The position numbers were made by a program, and so were the translations under genes. 64,000 nt of DNA from Cohnella panacarvi Gsoil 349 (GTDB lineage Bacteria > Bacillota > Bacilli > Paenibacillales > Paenibacillaceae): positions 2,938,936 through 3,002,935 of the forward strand of contig NZ_KI911563.1 in the NCBI RefSeq assembly GCF_000515335.1, given 5' to 3'. Positions 32,145 to 40,685 of the stretch are shown in pieces. A model generated the notes under the pieces. The model searched no databases, had not been told where the DNA came from, and was given only the letters and a program-made list of their open reading frames with translations. Numbering within the stretch: the first letter of the stretch is position 1; each line of letters begins with the position of its first letter.

Positions 32145-33266
32145 ATGAGCATCGACATCAATATAAGCAAAATTGAGCAAGTTTTTTACCGTGCAAAGCA
32201 AAATGGCCTAACCTTCGGCGATCACGCTAAAAAGAAGCGTCTCTCTGATCGGACCGTACAAACCTATTGCGATGTGGTGAAAGCGTACGCCAATTATCTT
32301 CATCGGGAACATGGCATTGATATTATTAAAGCTAAGCCTAAGCACGCATATGATTACATCAAGGAGCGGATTGAGAAGTTTCATAAAGGTCAAGCATCCG
32401 CATTCAGCCTTCGACGTTTTGCGCATGCCATTCATGCTTTTCGTGAGGCAAGCCAGAAAACAGGGGTTTTCAAAGGAAAAGTGAAGATTGGAGACAAGCG
32501 GGAGATTCTTCAAATGCTTACGGATAACAATGTGTTTAGAAAGAGCGCTGATTCAAAAACGCTGAAAGCCAATCATGCTGATTATCTGGAAGTGCAGCGG
32601 GAGATAATTAATTCCCGATCACCTAACGCTTCAACTACGGCCCAAATCCATCAGATTCAAAGATATTTAGGGGCCCGCATCCACGAAGCAGTCAAAATGA
32701 AGGTCAACGATCTGGTGTTCGGGAAAGGCATAGTGACGGTTACGATTAAAGGTAAGGGCGGACTTGTTAGACATGTAACAACCGATCATGGACCAACAAT
32801 TGAGCTCTTACAGAGCCAAGCAAGGGGGAAAAAGAACGGTACCCCCTTGTTCTCGATTATAAACAAATTGGGGCAAGATAAGTCACTTCGCAGTTCAGTT
32901 AAGGCAATGAAGGATAACATTCGATCTGCTGCAAAACGCGCTGGCGTAGATCGGGAAGGGAAAACCTACACTTCTCATTCGGCTAGAAAGGCATTCGCAC
33001 AAGCGGAAATGGATCGATATTCCGTTTGGAACGTGTCTCAATTGAAAAGTGAGGTTGGAAAACGAATTGCTGCCGATCCATCGTTGAAAACAAAGTACGA
33101 TAAGACGCTGCACAACATTCGCGCCAAAATATCTGACTGCTCTCCGAATAAAAGTCGAGACTTGAGCCATAAGGAGCTTTGCCAATGGCTTGTTTCAACA
33201 GCTCTAGGGCATGGTCGCAATGATGTAATTCGTTATTACTGCAATTACCCAATGAAAAGAAAGTAA
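32145..33266 (+). CDS. Tyrosine recombinase/integrase
   Basis: A 373-aa recombinase. It has an N-terminal SAM-like core-binding domain (about 30-120) and a catalytic domain showing the first Arg (QRYLGARIHEAV), the Lys hairpin (VTIKGKGGLVRHV), HSARK, a LGHGR box and the nucleophile Tyr in VIRYYCNYP. The insertion YSVWNVSQLKSEVGKR before the last box is unusual. ATG follows ACGGAGGTGAG. It may have inserted the plasmid-like block into cassette F. No matching att repeats were found. Confidence 0.85.
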   Translation: MSIDINISKIEQVFYRAKQNGLTFGDHAKKKRLSDRTVQTYCDVVKAYANYLHREHGIDIIKAKPKHAYDYIKERIEKFHKGQASAFSLRRFAHAIHAFREASQKTGVFKGKVKIGDKREILQMLTDNNVFRKSADSKTLKANHADYLEVQREIINSRSPNASTTAQIHQIQRYLGARIHEAVKMKVNDLVFGKGIVTVTIKGKGGLVRHVTTDHGPTIELLQSQARGKKNGTPLFSIINKLGQDKSLRSSVKAMKDNIRSAAKRAGVDREGKTYTSHSARKAFAQAEMDRYSVWNVSQLKSEVGKRIAADPSLKTKYDKTLHNIRAKISDCSPNKSRDLSHKELCQWLVSTALGHGRNDVIRYYCNYPMKRK

Positions 33267-33425
33267 CGAAAGGTTGTAAAATCTTTTGAAGGAGACCCTT
33301 GATAAATTCAGAAATCATATGTTAGAAAGTATATACAGCGGGAAAGATACAGAACTTTGTGGATGATAAAATGAATGACCAAGGATGACAAATCTTTCTC
33401 TCCTTAAAAATAGGAGGGGTTTGTC

Positions 33426-34595
33426 GTGACGAAAAAGAAAAAACCAGAGTTTGAAAGGGTTGTTGATTTCGAAACAGGTGAGTTCAAGGACTATGCCAAG
33501 ATTGAAATGGACGAGGATACCCTTATCACGATCGAGAGCAAAGAGGAGAAGAGGAAGAAAGCTGAGGAAGTGCTAAAGCAACAATACAGGATGCGTGCAA
33601 GAAGAATAGAGCAGTTTGCTCAAGCAATGCCGCGCTACGAAAACGATGTCATTGGAACGTATCCAGCAAGGATGCTGGAATGCCTAATCAGAACGTTGCC
33701 GTTTATCAACTACAACTCAGGGAAATTCAATGAACAGAATATTATTAAGAATCAGGGGAAGGCAGCGACGGTATCCGCTTTGGCCAATCTGTGGAAAGTG
33801 ACAAGGCCAACTGCGACTAAATACATAAAGAGATTCATAAAGGACGGAATTTGGAGTCCTGTGAAACTGAGCAAAGTCAACGGAAGTGTCTTCCAGTTCA
33901 AAAATGATGTGTTCTTGAAGGGTAAGAAAGGTAACAAGGAGTTTTTCAGTAAAAAAGTGGTACTAAAATCATTGGGTGACATGATTCGAACCGCCGATCA
34001 AGAAGTCGATAGAATTTTGAATAAACCATACACAAGGGAAGAGCGACTTTACAAAGAACAACTCTCCTCCTTCCATCCGCTTGCTCTGTTCGGCGCTCTA
34101 CTGACAAAGACGCATTTCAAGTCATTCTTCCTGGTCAATAACTCAACAGATGAAATCATTTCCGATGAAGAGACGGTATCTGAGGTGATTGGATCAAGTC
34201 ATAAGAGACGACGATTTCGATTTATGAAAAAGTATGAAATGTGGAATTTGTACGAGGGGAAGAAAACCAAAAGCCTAAGCGGTGACCGTAAGTTGGAGTT
34301 GGAGGCCTGTTTGTACGTATTAACTCGAATTAAAGCACTAGGAACTTGGAAGACAGGAAAGAGCGAATATATTATTATGAATCCTTCACTGGTGTATGTT
34401 TCACCAAATATGAAATGCGATGATGAGTGGAGAAAGGTGATTGGCAGCCTATTCTGCTTGCCCAATATTATGGAGAAGGAAAGTGATCCAGATAACTTGG
34501 AACAAGAGCGGGAGTTTAAAGAGTTGATTGAATTTTTATCTGATCGACATGAGGGGGACGGCGAACATAGTTGTGAGATGGACCATTTATCGTAA
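33426..34595 (+). CDS. Plasmid replication-initiator-like protein with helix-turn-helix
   Basis: A 389-aa protein. The N-terminus is charged and coiled (EEKRKKAEEVLKQQY). A helix-turn-helix occurs at ATVSALANLWKVTRPTATKYIKRF. A C-terminal RepL-like ending is IIMNPSLVYVSPNMKCDDEW. It starts at GTG after AGGAGGGG. Two 24-bp direct repeats follow its terminator, which would fit iterons. Together with the nearby Xre switch and resolvase it suggests an integrated plasmid replicon; the function is inferred. Confidence 0.6.
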   Translation: MTKKKKPEFERVVDFETGEFKDYAKIEMDEDTLITIESKEEKRKKAEEVLKQQYRMRARRIEQFAQAMPRYENDVIGTYPARMLECLIRTLPFINYNSGKFNEQNIIKNQGKAATVSALANLWKVTRPTATKYIKRFIKDGIWSPVKLSKVNGSVFQFKNDVFLKGKKGNKEFFSKKVVLKSLGDMIRTADQEVDRILNKPYTREERLYKEQLSSFHPLALFGALLTKTHFKSFFLVNNSTDEIISDEETVSEVIGSSHKRRRFRFMKKYEMWNLYEGKKTKSLSGDRKLELEACLYVLTRIKALGTWKTGKSEYIIMNPSLVYVSPNMKCDDEWRKVIGSLFCLPNIMEKESDPDNLEQEREFKELIEFLSDRHEGDGEHSCEMDHLS

Positions 34596-34612
34596 TTCAG
34601 GGAGTTAAGGGG

Positions 34613-34643
34613 GAAAATGCGTCCAATCATTGGGCGCATTTTC
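34613..34643 (+). terminator. Terminator of the rep-like gene
   Basis: GAAAATGCGTCCAA pairs with TTGGGCGCATTTTC around a 3-nt loop. Confidence 0.82.
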
Positions 34644-34649
34644 TATCAA

Positions 34650-34722
34650 CAAAACTACGCAGATTTTTTTACAACGGCCAAATTTTTACGGCGATCTGCA
34701 AAACTACGGAGATTTCTTTACA
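34650..34722 (+). repeat. Two iteron-like 24-bp direct repeats
   Basis: CAAAACTACGCAGATTTTTT and the related CAAAACTACGGAGATTTCTT begin at 34650 and 34699. Over 24 bp they differ at two positions. They lie just after the rep-like gene and may be initiator-binding iterons. Confidence 0.55.
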
Positions 34723-34852
34723 TCGAAAATCTTGCCAAGTCCAGTAATATCAACGGGTCGGACCAGTCCAGCATATTATAAATCATTGTTTGTCTTTGTT
34801 GTTCTTTTCAGAGGTGCAAAGAAGATAACCTTAAAACTGAATTGTTAAAAAA

Positions 34853-35257
34853 TCAAGTAATTCTCTTTTTCCTTCGTTCCAGGGAAAACTCAACGTATTC
34901 CTTAATAAAAGCCTTTTCGTCCTTGGACAAATCCTCGAAACGGCAATCTGATTGCCACAAATCGTCAAAAAAATAAGGTGTATGTTCCTCCTTAAAGCTC
35001 ACTAGGAACTGACCTTGACCCGTAACTAACCAATCCAGCGAAACCCCGAGTTCCTCTGATATTGCAACAAGCGCATTTGCGCCAGGCGCACTCTTGCCGC
35101 GAGACCAATCCCCCATGTTACCCGTTGAAATCCCTAATTTCTTCGCAAAGTCAACTTTGGTGATTTTTTTTGACTTTAAGATTTGCTCTATACGGCCAGC
35201 AATTGCTTGTCCAAGTGGGTTTTTGACCTCTTCGTTCTCATTTGGTGATTTCGTCAT
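34853..35257 (-). CDS. Xre-family repressor (CI-like)
   Basis: A 134-aa protein with an N-terminal Xre helix-turn-helix (ITKVDFAKKLGISTGNMGDWSRGKSAPGANALVAISEELGVSLDWL) and a C-terminal helical tail (DLSKDEKAFIKEYVEFSLERRKK). The start is ATG 35257 after AAGGGTGAG. It faces a Cro-like gene (35406) across two identical 15-bp operators, the layout of a phage or ICE switch. Confidence 0.85.
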   Translation of the reverse strand: MTKSPNENEEVKNPLGQAIAGRIEQILKSKKITKVDFAKKLGISTGNMGDWSRGKSAPGANALVAISEELGVSLDWLVTGQGQFLVSFKEEHTPYFFDDLWQSDCRFEDLSKDEKAFIKEYVEFSLERRKKRIT

Positions 35258-35286
35258 GTAGCTCACCCTTTTCAACATAATACAAA

Positions 35287-35335
35287 ACATACTTAAATGC
35301 GTATATTTGAATTGACAACATACTTAAATGCGCCA
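35287..35335 (+). promoter_or_regulatory. Operators and promoter of the Xre switch
   Basis: ACATACTTAAATGCG occurs at 35287-35301 and 35318-35332, 31 bp apart (three helical turns). TTGACA (35312-35317) followed after 18 bp by TACAAT forms a plus-strand promoter toward the 35406 gene; the second operator lies in its spacer. Confidence 0.8.
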
Positions 35336-35405
35336 TACAATGGGCTTAGGCAATTAGATTGCCACTTGAAATTATAGCATATCTAGGAACAAGGAGGCGA
35401 CGCAT

Positions 35406-35612
35406 TTGAGTCGTAAAAGGCCAATCAGCAAATTCGGTTGGGACATCAAGAAACGATTGGCGGAACTAGAAATCGATCAAAAGGAGTTTTGCCATCGATA
35501 TAACATACCCGAATACAGATTATCGAATTTAATAAGTGGTTCAAGGAAAGCGGAACGATACCGCAAGCAAGTTGCAGTATTACTCGGCATTGATTGTGAT
35601 ACGGATGAATAA
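35406..35612 (+). CDS. Small Xre/Cro-like regulator
   Basis: A 68-aa protein with a basic N-terminus and a helix-turn-helix (DIKKRLAELEIDQKEFCHRYNIPEYRLSNLISGSRKAERY). It starts at TTG after AAGGAGG. It is divergent from the CI-like repressor and is the first gene after the operator pair, so it is the candidate antirepressor or Cro partner. Confidence 0.75.
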   Translation: MSRKRPISKFGWDIKKRLAELEIDQKEFCHRYNIPEYRLSNLISGSRKAERYRKQVAVLLGIDCDTDE

Positions 35613-35627
35613 TTATTGGAGGTTATT

Positions 35628-36788
35628 ATGAAAAACGCACTCTTAGCCTTATTTCTAGTAGCAGTCTTTGTAGTAAGTGGTTGCACTGGTGATTCAAGTA
35701 AATCAGTAGAAACAGACAAAGATAAAATTGAGCATCAATCAACAGCGAATGCTCCAGCAGCGACAGTTGACTCAAACAGTGAAGAAGCGACTGAAAAACA
35801 GCTTGAGATTCTCGATCATATTAAACAGTATGGCGAGGATGGCTTTACGTCTAGCGGTCTCACCGATATAGCAAATCTTTCAGTTCAGAAAAAAGACAAC
35901 GTAGTTTACGCGATTCACAGAGGGGAAAATCGTCAAGGATTCCCTTCACATTTCTATCTTTCAATCGCAATAAATGGAAAGTGGACGGTTAAAGATAAGT
36001 TGCTCCTAGATGTGGAGAAAACTGGCGACGATGGTTCTTACTATGGTTCGTCAGTAGTTGTTGGGAATAGCCTTTACCACGGTAGATGGAAGAATGACGA
36101 AAAAGATGCCTCGATAATAAATCGTTTTGTTCAACTTGAGAAATTTAATGATAATGGCGACATTACAAGCTCTGAACTTTTATGCGAGAATTGTAGCATT
36201 TACGGTTCTATTTCCACCTCTAAGGGACAAAGTGCAGTAATTGATCAAAACATTGTTGTTGGGGATGAAGAGAAGCGGCAAAGGAATATGTATTTTGAGA
36301 ATACACTTGAACCGATAGCTTTGGATCGTTTTGTCTCCTTAGAGTCAGTTGCTGTGGATGTGCAAATTCATGCCGACCTTGATAAAAACCTTATGTATTA
36401 TAGCTACCATAACAAGAATCGGCCATTGAGTGCATTTGAGCCAGCAATGCAATATGACCTTACCGCAGGAAAACCTGTCTACAATGAAGACGGTCAGGAT
36501 CTAGCCACTGAGGGAAATGGAGGATTCTTTATTGGAGCCAGTAATGGGGTACATATCCTCAGTTTATCCGATCCAGATAGAACCCAATCTATTTACTTAG
36601 GCTTGTACGATGATAAGTACAATCTTCAGTCGGCACGCATCGGTATACCGCTTACGGTATATAAAGGTCGATTATTTACAGATAGTATTAATGTTACGGA
36701 GACCGAAGACGAAATTCATATTTGGCATATAAATGAATTTAGGGACTCTACATCGCTTGAATTAGTTAAGATACAGAAACAAAAATAA
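35628..36788 (+). CDS. Putative lipoprotein, function unknown
   Basis: A 386-aa exported lipoprotein. The signal peptide (residues 1-18, hydrophobic ALLALFLVAVFVVSG) ends at a lipobox VSGC with Cys19. The mature part has an acidic linker and then an all-beta domain with repeated strand pairs, possibly a propeller (LDHIKQYGEDGFTSSGLTDI, then NGKWTVKDKLL, IYGSISTSKGQ, IHIWHINEFRD). No family is recognised. ATG 35628 has GGAGG upstream. It is probably co-transcribed with the Cro-like gene. Confidence 0.72.
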   Translation: MKNALLALFLVAVFVVSGCTGDSSKSVETDKDKIEHQSTANAPAATVDSNSEEATEKQLEILDHIKQYGEDGFTSSGLTDIANLSVQKKDNVVYAIHRGENRQGFPSHFYLSIAINGKWTVKDKLLLDVEKTGDDGSYYGSSVVVGNSLYHGRWKNDEKDASIINRFVQLEKFNDNGDITSSELLCENCSIYGSISTSKGQSAVIDQNIVVGDEEKRQRNMYFENTLEPIALDRFVSLESVAVDVQIHADLDKNLMYYSYHNKNRPLSAFEPAMQYDLTAGKPVYNEDGQDLATEGNGGFFIGASNGVHILSLSDPDRTQSIYLGLYDDKYNLQSARIGIPLTVYKGRLFTDSINVTETEDEIHIWHINEFRDSTSLELVKIQKQK

Positions 36789-36809
36789 TATACCTGAAGG
36801 TGAACAAGG

Positions 36810-36938
36810 ATGACTCTCAAAATCAGGGAAGTTGGAGGCAAAGCGCGCGGCGTAACCAAATGCAGGGAATGCGGACACACAATCTGGGCAGATCAAAGGT
36901 CCTGTGACTACTGTGGTTGTAGCAACCCTGGGGCGTAA
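36810..36938 (+). CDS. Small zinc-ribbon protein (42 aa)
   Basis: A 42-codon ORF with two CxxC pairs (KCREC at residues 18-21 and CDYC at 32-35, then GC). This fits a rubredoxin-like zinc ribbon. GAAGGTGAAC lies before the ATG, and the ORF ends just ahead of the next gene. Many small zinc ribbons of this size occur in plasmids and phages. Function unknown. Confidence 0.6.
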   Translation: MTLKIREVGGKARGVTKCRECGHTIWADQRSCDYCGCSNPGA

Positions 36939-36993
36939 TATAGGTCACAAAAACATGGCAACACCGCAAGTCAGAAGGGGGAGGGACTGAGAT

Positions 36994-37716
36994 TTGAATA
37001 ATCAAGCGGAATTGCAGAAACAGCTTCTGAACGAAATCGAATTTGCGCATGATTGTTTTCAGACAATGCAAAGGGCAAGGCAGCAACGTTCACATTTGGA
37101 GTCTCAAAAGACTAGACATGATAAGTTCCTTGCATCTCTCAACGATCAATTGGATAAACGGCCACTTGTGTACTTCTTCATTTGCTTAGTCATAGGGATT
37201 TTATTCATCGTTTTGTTTGGGGCAGGATTGTTAACTTTGATTATCGGATTAGGGGTAATCGGATTTGGGGTAATCAAATACGGTTTACGTTCCTATAAAG
37301 GTCTAGTCAATCGAGCCGACATATTGAATGAACAGGATGAGCAAAAAAGAGTGATAAAGCTTTACAAGGCACAAATAGATGAGGCTTCATCGACAGAAGC
37401 TTCAATCCGAGAAGAAGTGCGGACCAAGTGCGACATTCCCATCGGCTATGTTTATCCAGAAGCGTTAAGAAGGTTCGAATCATACGTACGTAATTATGAG
37501 GCATTTACAGTTGACCACTGTATTTCACTATATGAAGACGGTAAGCATGAAGGATACGAATCGAGTGTTGCCGAGAATCGTAGAAATGAAGAAATTCAAG
37601 AACGGAAACTGAATCAGGAACATAGGGAGAGAGTAGAGAAACAATTAAAGAAAGCTAATGATGAACTAAAAGAGGAAGTCAGTAAACTGAGAGACCAAGT
37701 TCATCGCCGCTATTAG
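36994..37716 (+). CDS. Hypothetical coiled-coil membrane protein
   Basis: A 240-aa protein (TTG start after GGGGGAGG). An N-terminal coiled coil (residues 1-55) is followed by two transmembrane helices (about 58-95, VYFFICLVIGILFIVLFGAG then LLTLIIGLGVIGFGVIKYG) and a long C-terminal coiled coil (about 110-240). No family is recognised. It sits between the zinc-ribbon ORF and a terminator. Confidence 0.62.
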   Translation: MNNQAELQKQLLNEIEFAHDCFQTMQRARQQRSHLESQKTRHDKFLASLNDQLDKRPLVYFFICLVIGILFIVLFGAGLLTLIIGLGVIGFGVIKYGLRSYKGLVNRADILNEQDEQKRVIKLYKAQIDEASSTEASIREEVRTKCDIPIGYVYPEALRRFESYVRNYEAFTVDHCISLYEDGKHEGYESSVAENRRNEEIQERKLNQEHRERVEKQLKKANDELKEEVSKLRDQVHRRY

Positions 37717-37812
37717 TTAATACCGCAAAATCAAGGATGAAAATGAAAAAACTATTGACTGCGATGAAAAGGCTTGATATATTGATAAAGCACTATTTTA
37801 ACCGAATAATTC

Positions 37813-37857
37813 AAAGGCGTACTGGATCGCATACCTACGATCAGTGCGCCTTTATTC
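37813..37857 (+). terminator. Terminator after the coiled-coil membrane gene
   Basis: AAAGGCG-TACTGGATCG pairs imperfectly with CGATCAGTGCGCCTTT, then ATT. Confidence 0.7.
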
Positions 37858-38136
37858 ATTGGTGCGTGATCTCGGTTTCCGTGATCCCGCGCTTTTTTTG
37901 TGCGGCTGTTCTTTGACAAAAGAATAGCCTCCCAGCAACTGCTGGGGACCCCTTACCCGCAGGGGAGTTAGATACTGGCATTATCATTTGTCGGTGCGGT
38001 ACTTGATGCACTCGGTGCATGGAGGAATGCAGGAACGTCTCAAAGGTACACCTTTTAGGAGGACATATTGGTGAACGGCAGAATCTAGGTTTATGAGGTC
38101 TCAAAGGCCTGTCTCAAAACTTGGAGGTGGAGATAA
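37858..38136. other. Intergenic region before the resolvase, possible res site
   Basis: Contains the hairpins CCCAGCA-AC-TGCTGGG and CCCC-TTACCCGC-AGGGG, and no credible gene. Small serine resolvases act at res sites just upstream of their genes, so this stretch is the likely place, but no repeat signature was identified. Confidence 0.4.
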
Positions 38137-38694
38137 ATGATTTATGGGTATGCGAGGGTGTCGGCAGCTGACCAAAATTTAGATACGCAAGTCGACGAAT
38201 TAGTAAAGTACGGCTGCGATCAAATTATCACCGAAAAAGTTACTGGGGTTGCAGAAGATAAGAAGCTTAATGATGTAGTCGAAATGATGAAGCAGGGAGA
38301 TACACTTGTCGCCATAAGAATGGACAGGCTCGGTCGTTCCACACGCCAGTTGATTGAACTAGCTGAGGCAATGGATACACAACGTAAGAACCTTGTCATT
38401 CTAAACTTGAATATAGACACTAGAACACCGACAGGCAAGTTTTTTCTTACCATTATGGCGGCGTTTGCAGAGCTTGAAAGGACAACCAATAAGGAAAAGC
38501 AAATGAGAGGGATTGCGTTAGCAAAAAGCAAAGGTAAACATCTCGGAAGGCCAAGGAAGTTTAACTTAGAAGCGCTGAATCATGCAATGCAATTGTATCA
38601 ATCCAAGAAGTATACTGTGAAAGAGATATGTCAAATCACGAACATATCGAAGGCTACGTTCTACCGCCGTCTGGGACAAATAAATCAAAAATAA
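38137..38694 (+). CDS. Small serine resolvase/invertase (Tn3-resolvase type)
   Basis: A 185-aa resolvase. Catalytic Ser9 is in MIYGYARVSAADQNLDTQ. The family motifs are VAIRMDRLGRSTRQLIEL and FFLTIMAAFAELERTTNKEKQMRGI. A C-terminal helix-turn-helix is YTVKEICQITNISKATFYRRLG. Such enzymes resolve multimers or invert segments and are common on plasmids. GGAGGTGG precedes the ATG. Confidence 0.92.
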   Translation: MIYGYARVSAADQNLDTQVDELVKYGCDQIITEKVTGVAEDKKLNDVVEMMKQGDTLVAIRMDRLGRSTRQLIELAEAMDTQRKNLVILNLNIDTRTPTGKFFLTIMAAFAELERTTNKEKQMRGIALAKSKGKHLGRPRKFNLEALNHAMQLYQSKKYTVKEICQITNISKATFYRRLGQINQK

Positions 38695-38980
38695 AAAAGT
38701 TTCGATAATGGGTGTAACCTTTCGGCTAGTTAATCGTCATACTATGTGGTTTTGAAAATATCTCTAGACTTCGCAACTTTTTCGAAATTCATGCGTTTAA
38801 TACGCAGAAGGCCACGGGGGATATCTCTACCTGAGATTAAACTGCATATGAGCCCACAAGGCATCTGTTCATTTGTGACGGATGCTTTTCCTATACCCGT
38901 AAGGGTTATGGTGGTTCCAAACTGGAGCCGCCATTTTTAATGCCCAAAATCTAAAAGTGAATTATTAGGGGGAAAACTCA
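38695..38980. other. Intergenic region with hairpin terminator
   Basis: Holds the hairpin GGTGGTTCC-AAACT-GGAGCCGCC at 38910-38937, followed by ATTTTT. A 64-codon ORF across it has no RBS and looks spurious. Confidence 0.5.
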
Positions 38981-39274
38981 ATGGCGAAAGCTACTTATGC
39001 ACAACAAAAAATCTATGAAGAAGTGTACGATATTTGCAGATTAATGACATCCCCGAGATTTCCAAAATCCTTTAAGTGGATGGACACAGTAATTGAATAT
39101 CTTGTAGAAGGTACTGAGACCGAAGATGGGGTGTTAAAAGACAACTACTGGAAGGCGACTGATCGACTGGGAAGGGAATATTGGATGGGGTTTCCTCACC
39201 AAGCGGCAGTAGGTATCGTTAGTCTTTGTGAGGGATTGCCATTAGGTAGAGTAACAGAACCCATGGACCTTTAA
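38981..39274 (+). CDS. Hypothetical protein (97 aa)
   Basis: MAKATYAQQKIYEEVYDICRL... with an aromatic central part (YWKATDRLGREYWMGFPHQAA). No family is recognised. AGGGGG RBS and a terminator at 39291 bracket it. It lies in the accessory block before the large recombinase. Confidence 0.6.
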   Translation: MAKATYAQQKIYEEVYDICRLMTSPRFPKSFKWMDTVIEYLVEGTETEDGVLKDNYWKATDRLGREYWMGFPHQAAVGIVSLCEGLPLGRVTEPMDL

Positions 39275-39290
39275 ATAATCACCGCCAATT

Positions 39291-39316
39291 GGCGCCTACT
39301 CCCTGAGGCGCCTTTC
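39291..39316 (+). terminator. Terminator of the 97-aa gene
   Basis: GGCGCCT-ACTCCCTG-AGGCGCC followed by TTTC. Confidence 0.8.
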
Positions 39317-39349
39317 TTATGCCCAAAACAATCAATTAGGGGGATTTAT

Positions 39350-39754
39350 ATGAAACTTGAAGTAAACACAATTGTAGCAAAAGAAATGTTCAAGGTGAGC
39401 CCTAATCCGAAGGGAATTCCACCGTACTTTTATCACATCACAAACAGAAGAGCGCTCTCTTCAATCATGAAAGATGGCATTCGACCACACGAATTCTTCG
39501 GAGAAGTATACTTTTGCGAAACCGCTAAAGATGCATGTATGTTCGCAAAGACCTACCGATCGCACCTTATTACGGTAGATACAAGCAAGTTAGATCAAAA
39601 TTTTATCCGAATCTCGTTGGATCATAACCGTAAGGTGTTTGAAATGGAATGCTACCGTTATTTTAAGACAGTACCAGTCGAGGCCATTGTGAGAACTGAG
39701 GAAATTCTGCAAAAGCCATTCAGTTTGAAAAATGCCTTAGATATCGCCTTGTAG
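39350..39754 (+). CDS. ADP-ribosyltransferase-like/DarT-like fold protein (tentative)
   Basis: A 134-aa protein. The segment YFYHITNRRALSSIMKDGIRPH followed by EVYFCETAKDACMFAK resembles the start of ART/Tpt1/DarT-type folds (YHIT, then IxxxGIxP, then VYF). A later AIVRTEEI could match the catalytic end. It would transfer ADP-ribose or bind an NAD-like ligand. The resemblance is by pattern only. GGGGG RBS. Confidence 0.5.
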   Translation: MKLEVNTIVAKEMFKVSPNPKGIPPYFYHITNRRALSSIMKDGIRPHEFFGEVYFCETAKDACMFAKTYRSHLITVDTSKLDQNFIRISLDHNRKVFEMECYRYFKTVPVEAIVRTEEILQKPFSLKNALDIAL

Positions 39755-39927
39755 ATGTTCGTATGTTCGAAAAAAACCAACTCAAAGCCGACTTTCCTGT
39801 TATTATTTCGACAGTTTATAAAGGTTTCAAGACCAGCGACGCGAGTCAGTGGTTACAGAGGACATTATGGCATATCAGGTTGCTGGACTCTAGCAACTGT
39901 CGAAAGGTAAACATGGAGGGATTAACA

Positions 39928-40308
39928 ATGTACTTTGTTAACAGAGAACATGAAGTGAACTTTAATGAATTGCTGTCAAGATATCCGATTGGCAGAACCG
40001 ATTCGCAGTATCGTGCGGGGTTTTATGTAGTAGCTCATCCGATTGTTTACGACTGCTGCAACATGGACCCAGCGAGCGATGGCCATGGTCCATTCGACTG
40101 GTACTTTGCAGAGAATGGAGAGCTCAGCGAAGTATTTGCAGGACTATCATATGGCTTTCAATGCATTGTTAAAGCAGGCTTGAATATGTACAATAATCAA
40201 CCAGATTTTTCCCTTTATTTAGCACTAGGGAACTGGGATGATGAGTTGTTCAGTGTGTTTGTAGAAGCTTGCGAAATTCGCCGTGGCAACAGAAAATACA
40301 GAAAGTAA
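39928..40308 (+). CDS. Hypothetical protein, DUF6075-like
   Basis: A 126-aa protein beginning MYFVNREHEVNFNELLSRYP, which fits the start of the small DUF6075 family of Bacillales elements. It continues with RAGFYVVAHPIVYDCC and FAGLSYGFQCIVKAGLNMYN. The start at 39928 follows GGAGGGA. Function unknown. It is followed after 15 nt by a 46-aa ORF. Confidence 0.62.
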   Translation: MYFVNREHEVNFNELLSRYPIGRTDSQYRAGFYVVAHPIVYDCCNMDPASDGHGPFDWYFAENGELSEVFAGLSYGFQCIVKAGLNMYNNQPDFSLYLALGNWDDELFSVFVEACEIRRGNRKYRK

Positions 40309-40323
40309 AGGGAGATAGAAAAA

Positions 40324-40464
40324 ATGAGTGGTAAACAGACAAGCAATTCACTCGAAAATTACGAACTGCTCGTAAAAACGCAAGAAGAAGTGAAGAAGCA
40401 GGAGTTATATTCCGTGCTAGCTGCACTTATCAAGAATTATGCAGCGTCGAAGCAAAATACTTAA
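40324..40464 (+). CDS. Small helical peptide (46 aa)
   Basis: A 46-codon ORF (MSGKQTSNSLENYELLVKTQ, then EEVKKQELYSVLAALIKNYA) with AAAGGGAG upstream. It is predicted to be a single helix or coiled coil. It is the last gene before the structured region upstream of the large recombinase, much as a 32-aa ORF precedes the end of cassette A. Function unknown. Confidence 0.6.
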   Translation: MSGKQTSNSLENYELLVKTQEEVKKQELYSVLAALIKNYAASKQNT

Positions 40465-40503
40465 ATGTAGTGCTTGAACTGAGGTTGTTACATGCTACAT
40501 TGT

Positions 40504-40615
40504 CAAGACTTTACATGGAGTGGCGGTCATGATAGGCTACCCAGCCATGCGAAACCCTTGTGGCTTCGCTCTTCCGTAAGGAATCATGACCGCAGAGGCT
40601 TCATGTCAAGTCTTG
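40504..40615. repeat. Large branched palindrome upstream of the large serine recombinase
   Basis: CAAGACTTTACATGGAG...CGGTCATGAT (40504-40533) pairs with the segment ending GTCAAGTCTTG (40583-40615). Inside lies a second hairpin GCGAAACC/GGCTTCGC at 40549-40569. CATGCTAC repeats directly at 40491 and 40638 outside it. It could be a structured RNA leader or a DNA structure of a replication or transfer site. It is the only such element in the window. Confidence 0.7.
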
Positions 40616-40685
40616 AATCACATACAACATAATTTCCATGCTACGCAATAACGGCAGATAAAAAATGATATTGGAGGAATTGAAT

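Noticed and set aside
38746..38940. A 64-aa ORF after the resolvase
   Set aside because: No RBS, overlaps a terminator hairpin, and the composition is unlike its neighbours.
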